From: Streptomyces diastatochromogenes
Lineage (GTDB): Bacteria > Actinomycetota > Actinomycetes > Streptomycetales > Streptomycetaceae
Direction: 5' to 3'
NCBI RefSeq assembly: GCF_002242805.1
Contig: NZ_MCGQ01000007.1
Coordinates: 372,001 to 436,000 of the forward strand
Length of the DNA stretch: 64,000 bases
Program-made: the position numbers and the translations under genes
Part shown: one piece after another, positions 7,501 to 14,495 of the stretch
Layout: each line of letters starts with the position of its first letter
How positions within the stretch are numbered: the stretch's first letter is position 1
The notes under the pieces: generated by a model
The model's database searches: none
The model's input: the letters and a program-made list of their open reading frames with translations, nothing else
What the model was told of the DNA's origin: nothing

Positions 7501-10283
7501 TCGTCCTTCAGCTTGATCAGGGCGCCGTGGTTGGAGGACGGGGTGCGGGTCCAGCCCTGGGTGAGGGAGGTCGCGTCCCACCAGTGGCGGCCGACGTCCG
7601 AGACCGTGGCGACGGTGTCGGAGACGGTCGCCGAGTAGTCGCCGCCCGCCGTCGTCCACGCCGTGCCGGTCGCGGCGTTGTTCCAGGTGGCCTGGGTCTC
7701 GGTGAAGTCCTTGTTCAGGCCGTGGAGTTCGTAGATCGCGCCGTTGGTCTTGGTGGTGGTCTCCGCGCCCCACATGAAGAGGCGGGACTCCAGCACCGTG
7801 GCCGTCGTCGGGATCGCGCTGGTCGGGAACTTCATGACCGCGCGGGTCTTCTCGGTGGTGTTCGTGGGCGTGTTGTTGCCCACGCTCAGCCACTTCTGGC
7901 CCACGCCGTCCCGGCTGATGGTGTCCAGGTTGGTGGTCGGGGTCGCGGAGGACAGGGTGGTGTCCGTGACGCTGCCCGCGGTGCCCTGGATCAGGCTCAT
8001 CGTGCGGCCGGCCTTGGGCACGCCGACGATGCGGGTGGGCGAGCCGAGGATCTGGCCGCCCTTCGTCTTCACCGCGAGCTGGTAGTAGTACGACCGCCCG
8101 ATCTCCACCGAGGAGGAGTCCGGCGTCGGGGTCGCGGTGGTATCCGTGTACGCCGTCGACGACTTGTCGATCGGGGCGACGAGCGTGGCCGCGGACGGGG
8201 TGAACGCCTGCTGCGTGGAGCGGTGCAGCTGGTACTCGACGATGTCGTTGCTCGGATCACCGGTGGTGTTCGAGTACGCCTTCCAGGACAGCTCCGGGCC
8301 GGTGCCGTGGACCACGGTGGGCGAGTTCAGCGTGGTGCCGACCTTGCCGTACGTCACCGTCAGCCGCGGGATCGTGGAGGTCTCGCCGCCGTAGTCGCCG
8401 TCGCCGGCCTCGTAGCGCGGACCGCCCACCGGGCCGGCCGTCGTCTCGTCGGCGGCCTTCAGCACGAACCCGTTGTTGACCGAGGTGCCGTCCAGCCACT
8501 GCTGGACCGTGTCGGTCACCGGGAACTTGTGCCACTGGCTGTACTCGCCGATGTCCTTGTTGATCATCGCCGGGTTGGTGAGGCGGACCGCGTCCGCGAT
8601 CACGGCCGTGGACGCGGACGCCGGGCCGTCGCCGAGGACGACCTTGCCCGCCGTGCCCGCCGCGAAGTCGATCTGCGCGCCGCCCGCCAGCGGGGCCCAG
8701 ACACCGTTGGTGCCGGACTGCTGGTTCACCGTGTAGGTGGTGGAGCCGGTCTTGGACGTCACCGTGTACGGGGCGTTGGTGGCACGGTCGGTGGCCGCGA
8801 CGTAGTGCACGTCGACCTGGTAGGTGCCCGCGTCCTTGATGTTCGGCTGCCAGGTGTAGGTGTCCCCGGCGACCGTGTCCTTGTTGTAGTGGTAGTCGCC
8901 GCCGATGCCGTACTGCCCGAGCGAGGACGTCGTCGCCGGCCAGGAGCCGGTGGCCGCCGTGGTGCCCGCGTCGCCGTCGTCCACCGTGTAGCTGGTGCCG
9001 GACAGCTCACCGACGGACGAGCTGGTGTTGTTCCAGTTCGCCGTCGTCTCGTCCCAGGTTCCGGTCGCCCGGTGCACCTCGACCGGCACCTTCGTGCCGC
9101 CGCCGTCGTGGGCGTTGTCGAAGTACATCTCCAGACGCGCCGAGTCGATCTTCGTGCCCGAGGGGATCTCGCTCAGCGGGAACTTGATCAGGGAGCGGGC
9201 CGTACCGGTGGCCGTGCGGCCGACCGACAGCTTCCAGGAGGTGTTGAAGTTCGTCGTCGGCTGGTCGGACAGGACCATCGTGTCCTGCGAGTCCGTCGGC
9301 GACGGCGCGATCGTGATCGTCGGGTCGATCACCACCGGGTACTGGCGGTCCTTCGAGGCCAGCCACTTCGTATCCGGGGTCACGGTCAGCTTCCAGGACT
9401 TGCCGTCCTTCGTGAGCTTCTGCGTGACCTTCGTGCTGTAGGTCTTGCCGAAGACGGACTTGTCCGCCTTCTTCGCGTCCGTCATGTACGGCGCCGGGAT
9501 GACCATCACCGGGGTGTTCGGCAGCGCACCGTACAGCGCGATCGACCCGTCCTTGCGGGCCCGCGGCACCAGACCGTCGGTGTCCAGCGTGAACGTGAAC
9601 TTCAGCGGACCGGTGGGGCGTTGGGCGAGGGTGATGTTCTCCTTCACCCGGCCGGGGCCCACCCCGTACTCCAGGTCCGCGCCGTGCACGGCGTCCTTGT
9701 AGGTGACCGTCGAGCCCTTGGCCACCGGCTTCAGAGAGCCGTCCGCGCCCTGCAGGCCCAGCGTGACCGCGCGGCCGTCGGGGGACCGGAAGCGCACCAG
9801 TCGGTCCGCGTCCGAACCGAACCAGCTGCGGCCCTCGTTGGTGGTGTTGGCGAAGTCGAAGCCCTTCGCGTCCGTCGCGTGGACGGCGGTGTCGATCGCC
9901 TTCCAGGCCGCCTTCTTGCCGGAGCCCGAGCGGTACGAGGTCGGCACGGCCGACAGATCCGCCTGCACCCGGCCGTCGGACAGCTGCCAGAAGCGCGCGG
10001 TCGAGGTGCGCCGGCTCTTCAGCTCCTTGACCCGCTTGGCCTTCGGGGCCTTCCTGCCCTTCGGCAGCTTCTGCCGGTCGGCCACGTCCAGCTCGTCGTG
10101 GGACGGCGGCTTGGCGAGCGGATGCTCGTCGTCGGCGCCGAGCCAGCCCTTGACGGTATCGACTATTCCTTTTCCGTCACCGTCGTGCGAATCGGACGCC
10201 GCATATGCGGCCTGTGGCAGCGCGGTACTTGCCACCGCGGACACCACCAGGCATGCAATTAGCCTGCCCAATCTGGGTTTCAC
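1503..10283 (-). CDS. Secreted RHS/YD-repeat polymorphic toxin with nuclease-like C-terminal tip
   Basis: The product has 2,926 residues. GTG 10283 is chosen because AGGAAAGG precedes it and a Sec signal peptide ending in PQAAYA follows directly. Approximate order: DNRLRE module split by a golvesin-type carbohydrate-binding-like domain (325-650); FN3-like (650-760); second DNRLRE (764-967); Ig-like (967-1090); RHS/YD repeats (1090-2560) with a second golvesin-like insertion (2028-2168); RHS core with NPYRFNAKRWDAQSGTYDMG (2570-2625); alanine/glycine-rich linker; variable tip. The tip contains MNRGHLLARQLGGSGTDRRN (His near 2839), matching the RGH-x-(I/L)-A-R-Q motif of DNA/RNA non-specific endonucleases (Endonuclea_NS_2 type). 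Family knowledge: the YD shell encapsulates the tip, which acts inside a neighbouring cell. GC falls to ~49% at the very 3' end, suggesting tip replacement. A SUKH gene follows. Confidence 0.88.
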   Translation of the reverse strand: MKPRLGRLIACLVVSAVASTALPQAAYAASDSHDGDGKGIVDTVKGWLGADDEHPLAKPPSHDELDVADRQKLPKGRKAPKAKRVKELKSRRTSTARFWQLSDGRVQADLSAVPTSYRSGSGKKAAWKAIDTAVHATDAKGFDFANTTNEGRSWFGSDADRLVRFRSPDGRAVTLGLQGADGSLKPVAKGSTVTYKDAVHGADLEYGVGPGRVKENITLAQRPTGPLKFTFTLDTDGLVPRARKDGSIALYGALPNTPVMVIPAPYMTDAKKADKSVFGKTYSTKVTQKLTKDGKSWKLTVTPDTKWLASKDRQYPVVIDPTITIAPSPTDSQDTMVLSDQPTTNFNTSWKLSVGRTATGTARSLIKFPLSEIPSGTKIDSARLEMYFDNAHDGGGTKVPVEVHRATGTWDETTANWNNTSSSVGELSGTSYTVDDGDAGTTAATGSWPATTSSLGQYGIGGDYHYNKDTVAGDTYTWQPNIKDAGTYQVDVHYVAATDRATNAPYTVTSKTGSTTYTVNQQSGTNGVWAPLAGGAQIDFAAGTAGKVVLGDGPASASTAVIADAVRLTNPAMINKDIGEYSQWHKFPVTDTVQQWLDGTSVNNGFVLKAADETTAGPVGGPRYEAGDGDYGGETSTIPRLTVTYGKVGTTLNSPTVVHGTGPELSWKAYSNTTGDPSNDIVEYQLHRSTQQAFTPSAATLVAPIDKSSTAYTDTTATPTPDSSSVEIGRSYYYQLAVKTKGGQILGSPTRIVGVPKAGRTMSLIQGTAGSVTDTTLSSATPTTNLDTISRDGVGQKWLSVGNNTPTNTTEKTRAVMKFPTSAIPTTATVLESRLFMWGAETTTKTNGAIYELHGLNKDFTETQATWNNAATGTAWTTAGGDYSATVSDTVATVSDVGRHWWDATSLTQGWTRTPSSNHGALIKLKDETSTGPQEQTMFLASEAADPQIGPLLRVIYVDSTTDDTYYAPQTPARMTPNSTYTVDFTVTNTTSSAWASGERVLSYTWQLPDGTDATTGGNQLSTAIPALSPGQSTTIQAQVKTPINSDSGSKRTKYVLGWDVKKVSDGSWLSAGTGGIPPLKQNVAVEDPTSNALGLEKFYSYTGKNTGAGSTVMNNLSSGNTVWSYNAFTNPGRGLTTFARFAYNSLDTDNTTGGAGAGWSAQLGGPIRLGAALDFHPNPVQNASEIRLPDGDGTTHVFTKQPDGSWKAPAGVHYRITMKAGLDCNPDKDPVPDAWTLLRPDGTRFYFGCDGYLTSVVDKNGNTQTYTYEQHKTQGKAAKFLAYVTDPAGRQSLTLDYYKKGDASYDYIDGTGAKVTGTSLTDPDIYDHVKSITDISGRKVSFYYTVQGLLGRFTDGDGSAQPKVFKFTYDATQGNKNVKLVTATDPRGHDTKLAYYAPQSGDDPKYHWWTKTFTDRLNGDTGFAYAVDTANTKFTDTTVTDAETHSTKYVTDDFGRPVQTTNAKSQTSKMSWDADNNVTYVEEDNGAKTAYCYDQKTGYPLWQRDAENNKAGVPDQTATCVSDTTKWPANAAKFEYQTRADGFSADLFRKTSPEGRAWQFGYDTFGNVTAVTDPKGVATTSVPDDYTTKYEYDAYGELTKATDANGNPTTYSGFGDTGYPDTITDAKSNATKYVYDERGQVTQVTDANNKVTTQTYDTFGRPLVNTVPKETGVVITSPAPVYDENDNVTKSTAPNGAVSTAVYDNADEITSATGPANNQTAPRTSTYTYDKVGNVKTTTEPKGTATTTDATDFVTTNTYNEIYQLTSVVNANSDKVSYEYDNVGNVTKVIDPKKNATADTTDYTTKTDYDLDHRATVVTDAAGKTTKKGYDKDGLVTSATDAENNTTTITYDERGKQTEVKVPHEGTTTRSTKYEYDQVGNTTKVITPRAVAAGTTTAFTARTEYDALNRPVKQYQPYDPADSRYNDPNVYTETTYDKVGQVSKTSLPPSDGETVRNDTTYSYFDNGWARSSTDPWDITTTYDYNEMGQQTKRTLTSAGGSSDRTMTWDYYADGALKSRSDDGVPAGKSVVLADNSDTQNTSKTGTWTKGDITGQQGYNHETHAAGTGTDAYTWTLNVPKDGTYAAYVKFPQVTGAATTAKYTVTYDGGTTDKTIDQNATANQGTWVSLGSFAFKQGNAAKLQLFQNSGGKVVADGVKLVRDTSGDPADTEKDNFAYTYDLNGNLTKLDDTSSTAKIDAYAITYTGLNQVQKVSESLAGVEKKATSYTYDADGQTDTITHPDQFSKYTYDLRELVKTVSVGKSATDASPKVSSYTYTDRAQKLQETKANGNTVDYTYYLDAALKSTTEKKPNGTLVDSHTYAYDANGNKSQDVAKKMNADNHAAYLDSTTDYTYDPADRLKQSVKTGNGAGSETYVHDNNANVISQTVKNVTTNYNYDRNRLLSATTGSSTANYNYDPFGRQESVTSNGKVIERSVYDGFDHVVESQKADDTGAMKSTTYTFDPLDRTASKTAAGKTTDFEYLGLSSEVLDEKVAGTLTKSYQYSPWGERLSQIKHNSDGTTEDGYYGYNGHSDVETLTDKNGDTKATYGYTAYGSDDTSDFTGIDKPDAADPTKEAYNPYRFNAKRWDAQSGTYDMGFRNYSPGLNRFTSRDMYNGALADMNLGTDPYTGNRYAFGGGNPISMVELDGHLSIPGVISDIGSALEGGAEALEGALSGAAEATGSAAASGGSLLSRLSPWGIAATVFAWASAPTPTAPNGYESDPGEKPDYSKGLLLKPDSEKEWQPGDAQRPFDRGDCSRGTSMTYYAPLDQQGRATGAFACLTAGGFNYTDKNGDSVLNGPDTKIMGSNAPWPPSTPGFWDSVPPGFKLGNDPTMNRGHLLARQLGGSGTDRRNLVPLYRNANSPVMSGAEQKIADSIAAGNTVYYSSIPIYENSTNPIPSGVTMTAYTSTGVQIVNQTILNKP

Positions 10284-10375
10284 TGCAACCCTTTCCTCAT
10301 GTCTGACGTCGTAAACATCGACCGGAAACGTGTGGCTCACCCCATGCCGGGCAGGCCGCACGTAGCGGCGCCGCG

Positions 10376-10405
10376 GTTGTAATCACGCAGGTGAGGGCGT
10401 GTCAA
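10376..10405 (-). promoter_or_regulatory. Predicted sigma-70-type promoter of the RHS toxin gene
   Basis: On the minus strand a perfect -35 TTGACA (10405-10400) is followed after 18 nt by TACAAC (10381-10376), a 4/6 match to the -10 consensus. Transcription would start near 10369, leaving a leader of about 85 nt before the GTG. The -35 overlaps the palindrome GTCAATTGAC (10401-10410), so a plus-strand TTGACC also reads outward, though no good plus-strand -10 is visible. Confidence 0.5.
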
Positions 10406-10566
10406 TTGACCTCACAGATCCCGACAGTTCGCCCATCGCGGGAAATCGGCGCCCGGTTTGTCCACTCGGTGGCGCGCCTTGTCCGCCGTCCTGTATAAGA
10501 GCCCGGATCCAAGAATTCCGGCGCACGCCCGCGAATTCCGAACGGCCGATTCAAAAGGGACTTTTC

Positions 10567-11079
10567 ATGGGCGCTGAAGAGCGGGAAATGGCGGTGGACA
10601 CGGCCGGGACCGGGGAGACCGGCGGGAATTCCGGACCCGGTGACACGGCGCGTGCGACCCGCCCGGACCGCACCGGCGTCCTCATCGCCGGCGCCCTGCT
10701 GGCCGTCTGCGGCGGGCTCGTCCTCTACGGCGTGCTCGACACCGCCGACAAGCCGGGCAAGCCCCCGGTCCCGACCGCAGCCGTGACCTACGAGGTCACC
10801 GGGAAGGGCACCGCCGACATCGCCTACCAGGGCCGGAGCGAGGGCGGGACCGCGACGGTCGACCGTGCCGTCGCGCTGCCGTGGAAGAAGACCGTTCAGG
10901 TGCCGCTCGGCAGGCCGCCGCTGGTCTCGATCACGCTCGGCGAGAAGGGCGGACAGGCCAGCTGCTCGCTCGCCGTGCGCGGCGAGCACGTCCAGACCGC
11001 CTCCGCGTACGGCAGGTTCGGCCGCGCCACCTGTCAGGCCGAGCTGGCCTCGCCGAAGCCGTCGGGGGCCGCCGGGTGA
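10567..11079 (+). CDS. MmpS-like membrane protein
   Basis: The product has 170 residues. ATG 10567 follows AAAAGGGA. An N-terminal cytoplasmic tail (1-36) leads to one membrane segment (GVLIAGALLAVCGGLVLYGV) and an external beta-rich domain starting AVTYEVTGKGTADIAYQ. That opening and the paired cysteines (ASCSLAV and RATCQAE) resemble the extracytoplasmic domain of MmpS proteins, which support MmpL exporters in mycobacteria. No MmpL-like exporter is in this window, so the partner is unknown. It starts the conserved part of the window and reads away from the RHS locus. The next gene, a secreted amidase on the same strand, is 130 bp downstream. Confidence 0.65.
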   Translation: MGAEEREMAVDTAGTGETGGNSGPGDTARATRPDRTGVLIAGALLAVCGGLVLYGVLDTADKPGKPPVPTAAVTYEVTGKGTADIAYQGRSEGGTATVDRAVALPWKKTVQVPLGRPPLVSITLGEKGGQASCSLAVRGEHVQTASAYGRFGRATCQAELASPKPSGAAG

Positions 11080-11164
11080 GTGCCCGGGCTGTCGCGCCGG
11101 CCGGGTGAGTGCCCCGCCTGTGTGACGTCCGGGGTACCCCGTGCGCTTTACAACTACCGCCTGT

Positions 11165-11181
11165 GTGACAGGTGGTGTCAC
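11165..11181 (+). promoter_or_regulatory. Inverted repeat upstream of the amidase gene
   Basis: GTGACA (11165-11170) and TGTCAC (11176-11181) form a perfect inverted repeat around 5 nt, ending 28 bp before the TTG start at 11210. The 11-mer GCCTGTGTGAC at its left edge (11159-11169) also occurs at 11116-11126, and a GGGGTACCCC palindrome lies at 11131-11140. Repeated half-sites suggest an operator region, but no regulator can be named. Confidence 0.35.
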
Positions 11182-11209
11182 TGTGTTGATTTCCTAGGGG
11201 TGGGACATT

Positions 11210-13906
11210 TTGAGTCCTCGCAGGACCCATGCGTACAGACCGCTCAGCCTCCAGCGGAGGGCGTGGCTGACACTCGGAGCCGTCGTCCTGGGCGGTGCCG
11301 GAGTCGTCACCTACGCGGTCGCGGATCCGGGCGCGCACCACGACGGCAAGGGTGGGGGCCGCGGCGCCTCCGTGCACACGCTGAAGCTGGCCGACCAGGG
11401 CGGCGGGCACCGGGGGCTGGCCAAGCGGGACACCGAGCGGTTCAGCGCCGCCCTGCTCACCTGGGACGACGAGCACGCCGGGCTGAAGGGCACGCCCGAG
11501 ATCCGCTACCGCTCGCGGGAGACCGGTGAGTGGTCGGGCTGGCAGCGGCTGCCCGACGACCCGTTCTCGGCCGACGGCACCGAGGGCACGCGGGCCCGCG
11601 CCCGCGGCGGCACCGGGTCGATGTGGACGGGCGACGCGGACGGCATCGCCGTCCGGGTGGTGAAGGCCGACGGCACTCCGGTTCCCGGACTGCCGGCCGG
11701 CCTGGACGTCAAGCTGCTCGACCCCGGCACGGATCCGGCGGGCGGCGCGCAGCCGGCCGCGTTCGCGGCGGAGACGACGACTCCGGCGCCGTCCGACTCG
11801 TCGTCAGCGTCGGACTCGTCGTCACCGACGGACTCCCCGGCGCCCAGTGACTCGGCGTCAGCATCCGAGTCCGCGTCAGCATCCGAGTCCGCGTCGGACT
11901 CCGCGTCCCCCTCGGTGTCCGAGTCCGCCTCCACGTCCGTCTCCCCCTCCCCGTCCAGCACCGTCCCGGCCGCGCGCCCCTCCACGGTCGCCAAGCCGCC
12001 GGTCATCACGCAGGCCGAGTGGGGCGCCTCCACCGACTACGACGGCACGCCGAGCTACGGCACCGAGATCAAAGCCGCCGTCATCCACCACACCGGCGTC
12101 GACAGCGACAACAAGCTGTCCTGCGCCGACTCGCGGGCCCGGCTGCGCACCATCCAGCAGGAGCACTTCTCCCGCGGCTACTTCGACATCGGCTACAACT
12201 TCGTCGTCGACCGGTGCGGCCAGATCTTCGAGGGCCGCAGCGGCGGGATGGACCTGCCGGTGGTCGGCGCGCACGACATCGGGTTCAACACCAACACGGT
12301 CGGGATCTCCTACATCGGCAACTACATGAGCGCGCAGCCCAGTCGCGCGGCTCTGGACTCCATCGCCCGGATCGTGGCGTGGAAGTTCGGGATGTACGGC
12401 GTCGACCCGACCGGCAAGGTCACGCTGACCTCCGGCAGCGACGCGGGCGTCGACGGCAACAAGGTCGCGAAGGGCACGTCGATCACGCTGCCGCGGGTGT
12501 TCGGCCACCGGGACACCAACGCCACCGCCTGCCCCGGCGACAACCTGTACAAGAAGCTGTCCCTGATCGCCGCGCTCGCCAAGACCCCCGGCATCTCGCA
12601 CGCCCTGCCCACCTCGGACCGCGACCGGGACGGCCTGCCCGACCTGGTGGCGGGCACCCCGAAGGCGAACTCGGTGACGGTCGTGCCGGGCGGGGTCGAC
12701 GGCCCGGTCACGGCCAAGAAGGTCACACTGACCCAGAACAGCCCGGGCGTCCCCGGCACCTCCGAGTCGGGTGACGGCTTCGGCACCTCGACCGCCTGGG
12801 GCGACGTCAACGGCGACGGGTACGCCGACCTCGCGATCGGCGCGCCCGGCGAGGACGACACCAACGGCAACGCCGACCGCGGCCAGGTCACGGTCCTGTA
12901 CGGCCCGGCCCTGAACACCGGCTTCTCGTACACCACGTCCGGGGTCACGGCGGCGGGCGCGGGACTCGGCTCCACCGTCACGGTCGGCGACTTCAACGGC
13001 GACGGCAAGGCGGACGTGTTCGCGGCCGGCACCGGCAAGGGCGGCACCTGGAACGTCCGGCTGACCGGCGGCGCCACGTCGTCCGGCACGCTGACCACCG
13101 CCACGGGTGCGGTGGCCCACCTGGACGCGGCGACCGGCGACTTCAACCGGGACGGCTACGCCGACGTGGCCCTCAACTACCGGGACGCGGGCGGCATCGG
13201 GCGCGTGGTCCGGTTCGCGGGCTCGGCGACGGGCCTGACGAAGGCCGGGGTCATCTCGGTCAAGGGCGGCCGGTCGATCGCCGCGGGCGATGTGGACGCC
13301 GACGGCTACGACGACGTCGTCATCGGGCAGCCGTACGCGAGCGAGTCCGGCGGCAAGGCGGGCGGCCAGGTCACCCTGGTGCGCGGCTCGGCGACCGGGT
13401 TCACCACCACCGGCCTGACCACGGTCCACCAGGACACCTCCGGCGTCCCCGGCGCCGACGAGTCCGGCGACGCGCTCGGCGCCTCCGTCTCGGTCGGCGA
13501 CTACGACGGCGACGGCTACCCGGACGTGCTCGCGGGCGCCCCCGGCGAGGACATCACCCGCGACGGCGTGAACCGCTCCAACGCGGGCTCGGCGGTCCTC
13601 CTCAAGGGCGGCTCCACGGGCCTGACCGGCTCCGGCGCGGTCGCCGTCTCGCAGGACACCTCCGGTGTCCCGGGCGCCACCGAGTCCGGCGACCAGCTCG
13701 GTTCGTCGGTGTCGCTGACCGACCTGTCCGGGTACGGCCGCGCCGATCTGACGCTGGGTGTCGCGGGCGAGGACGGCGGCGACGGCATCCTGATGTACCT
13801 GCCGAGCAACAGCACCGGGCTGGGCTACGCGCAGACGACGGTGCTGAGCAAGGCGGTCCTCGGGACGCCGACGGCCGGGGCGCTGGGCACGACCCTGGCG
13901 CCGTAG
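11210..13906 (+). CDS. Secreted PGRP-type N-acetylmuramoyl-L-alanine amidase with FG-GAP repeats
   Basis: The 898-residue exported protein would cleave the amide bond between MurNAc and the stem peptide of peptidoglycan. TTG 11210 is the start, with AGGGGTGGG about 9 nt upstream. Order: signal/membrane segment (~17-42); a domain common in actinobacterial amidases (~60-190); a Ser/Ala/Pro linker (~190-260); an amidase_2/PGRP domain (~265-460) with zinc-ligand motifs AAVIHHTGVDSD and GHRDTNATACPGDN; then FG-GAP/VCBS-like calcium-binding repeats (~475-880) such as GDVNGDGYADLAIG and GDYDGDGYPDVLAG. The FG-GAP part probably folds as a beta-propeller for wall or ligand attachment. A strong hairpin follows the stop codon. 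Confidence 0.88.
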   Translation: MSPRRTHAYRPLSLQRRAWLTLGAVVLGGAGVVTYAVADPGAHHDGKGGGRGASVHTLKLADQGGGHRGLAKRDTERFSAALLTWDDEHAGLKGTPEIRYRSRETGEWSGWQRLPDDPFSADGTEGTRARARGGTGSMWTGDADGIAVRVVKADGTPVPGLPAGLDVKLLDPGTDPAGGAQPAAFAAETTTPAPSDSSSASDSSSPTDSPAPSDSASASESASASESASDSASPSVSESASTSVSPSPSSTVPAARPSTVAKPPVITQAEWGASTDYDGTPSYGTEIKAAVIHHTGVDSDNKLSCADSRARLRTIQQEHFSRGYFDIGYNFVVDRCGQIFEGRSGGMDLPVVGAHDIGFNTNTVGISYIGNYMSAQPSRAALDSIARIVAWKFGMYGVDPTGKVTLTSGSDAGVDGNKVAKGTSITLPRVFGHRDTNATACPGDNLYKKLSLIAALAKTPGISHALPTSDRDRDGLPDLVAGTPKANSVTVVPGGVDGPVTAKKVTLTQNSPGVPGTSESGDGFGTSTAWGDVNGDGYADLAIGAPGEDDTNGNADRGQVTVLYGPALNTGFSYTTSGVTAAGAGLGSTVTVGDFNGDGKADVFAAGTGKGGTWNVRLTGGATSSGTLTTATGAVAHLDAATGDFNRDGYADVALNYRDAGGIGRVVRFAGSATGLTKAGVISVKGGRSIAAGDVDADGYDDVVIGQPYASESGGKAGGQVTLVRGSATGFTTTGLTTVHQDTSGVPGADESGDALGASVSVGDYDGDGYPDVLAGAPGEDITRDGVNRSNAGSAVLLKGGSTGLTGSGAVAVSQDTSGVPGATESGDQLGSSVSLTDLSGYGRADLTLGVAGEDGGDGILMYLPSNSTGLGYAQTTVLSKAVLGTPTAGALGTTLAP

Positions 13907-13922
13907 CGACCACGTGATTCCA

Positions 13923-13959
13923 CCGGCCGGGACCCGCTCGTGCGAGGGGGCCCGGCCGG
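13923..13959. terminator. Bidirectional terminator between the amidase gene and the 13966-14364 gene
   Basis: Arms CCGGCCGGG (13923-13931) and CCCGGCCGG (13951-13959) pair perfectly, and the loop contains a second stem (CTCG-TG-CGAG). It lies between two convergent genes, 17 nt after the amidase stop. There is no long T-run, as is usual for Streptomyces terminators. Confidence 0.7.
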
Positions 13960-13965
13960 GCGCGT

Positions 13966-14364
13966 TCATACGGAGGCGGTCGCGTCCCGGCACAGCAGGC
14001 GAAGCGAGCCGTTGCCCGCGAAGCAGCGGCGGGCCTCCTCCAGGGGGTCCCACAGCTTGCCGTCGGGCGTGCGGATCCAGTGGTCGCCGCCGGTCGCCCA
14101 CCACTCGGCGCCGGTCTGGCGGACGATGACCTCGCCGGCGTAGGCGCCGAAGCCGCGCAGCACGTTCTCGACCGCCGCGTAGGGCGGTTCCTCGCGGCGT
14201 ATCTCCTCGATCATCCGGTCTACCCGCCACAGGCTCTGCGCCGAGTAGTCGAGCCGCACCCGCGCGCCCTCGCGCATGGTCGCCACCGCGTCGGCCGCCC
14301 ACCGGACGGGCTTCGCCGCGGCGTGCGGCCGGGTCTCCTGTGCTGTCACGTACTGCGCTGTCAC
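13966..14364 (-). CDS. Conserved hypothetical protein, 132 residues
   Basis: The coding frame is clear, with GC-rich third positions and a stop at 13966. I do not recognise the family with confidence. The core resembles small actinobacterial proteins with a WRVDRMIEEIRREEPPY segment followed by ENVLRGFGAYAGEVIVRQTG, a helix then a strand, and a C-terminal tail DPLEEARRCFAG. It has no signal peptide or membrane segment. The start is uncertain: GTG 14364 and GTG 14349 lie in a short repeat (VTAQYVTAQ), and neither has a good ribosome-binding site, so translation may be leaderless. It ends against the amidase terminator. Confidence 0.55.
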   Translation of the reverse strand: MTAQYVTAQETRPHAAAKPVRWAADAVATMREGARVRLDYSAQSLWRVDRMIEEIRREEPPYAAVENVLRGFGAYAGEVIVRQTGAEWWATGGDHWIRTPDGKLWDPLEEARRCFAGNGSLRLLCRDATASV

Positions 14365-14495
14365 ATAGGAAGAAGCGGGCCGGGCCGGGCATCCGTCACG
14401 CGGATCGGAGCCGTTCCCGCAACCGGTGCAGGACCGCCCCACGGCCACCGCACGACGGGCACAGGACTCCCCCAGAAGCGGGGTTTGAAATCCGG

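Noticed and set aside
1449..10262. A plus-strand open frame of about 2,900 codons opposite the RHS gene
   Set aside because: It is the antisense shadow of a GC-rich gene: Val/Arg/Gly-dominated, no domains, no signal peptide, no ribosome-binding site. The minus strand encodes the recognisable YD repeats.
11876..14392. Long minus-strand open frame across the amidase gene
   Set aside because: Antisense shadow with Arg/Ala/Gly-biased composition. The plus strand has clear amidase and FG-GAP motifs.
14396..14480. Short minus-strand frame with a CPSCGG motif
   Set aside because: No start codon with a ribosome-binding site, and it is too short to separate from chance in this GC-rich DNA.
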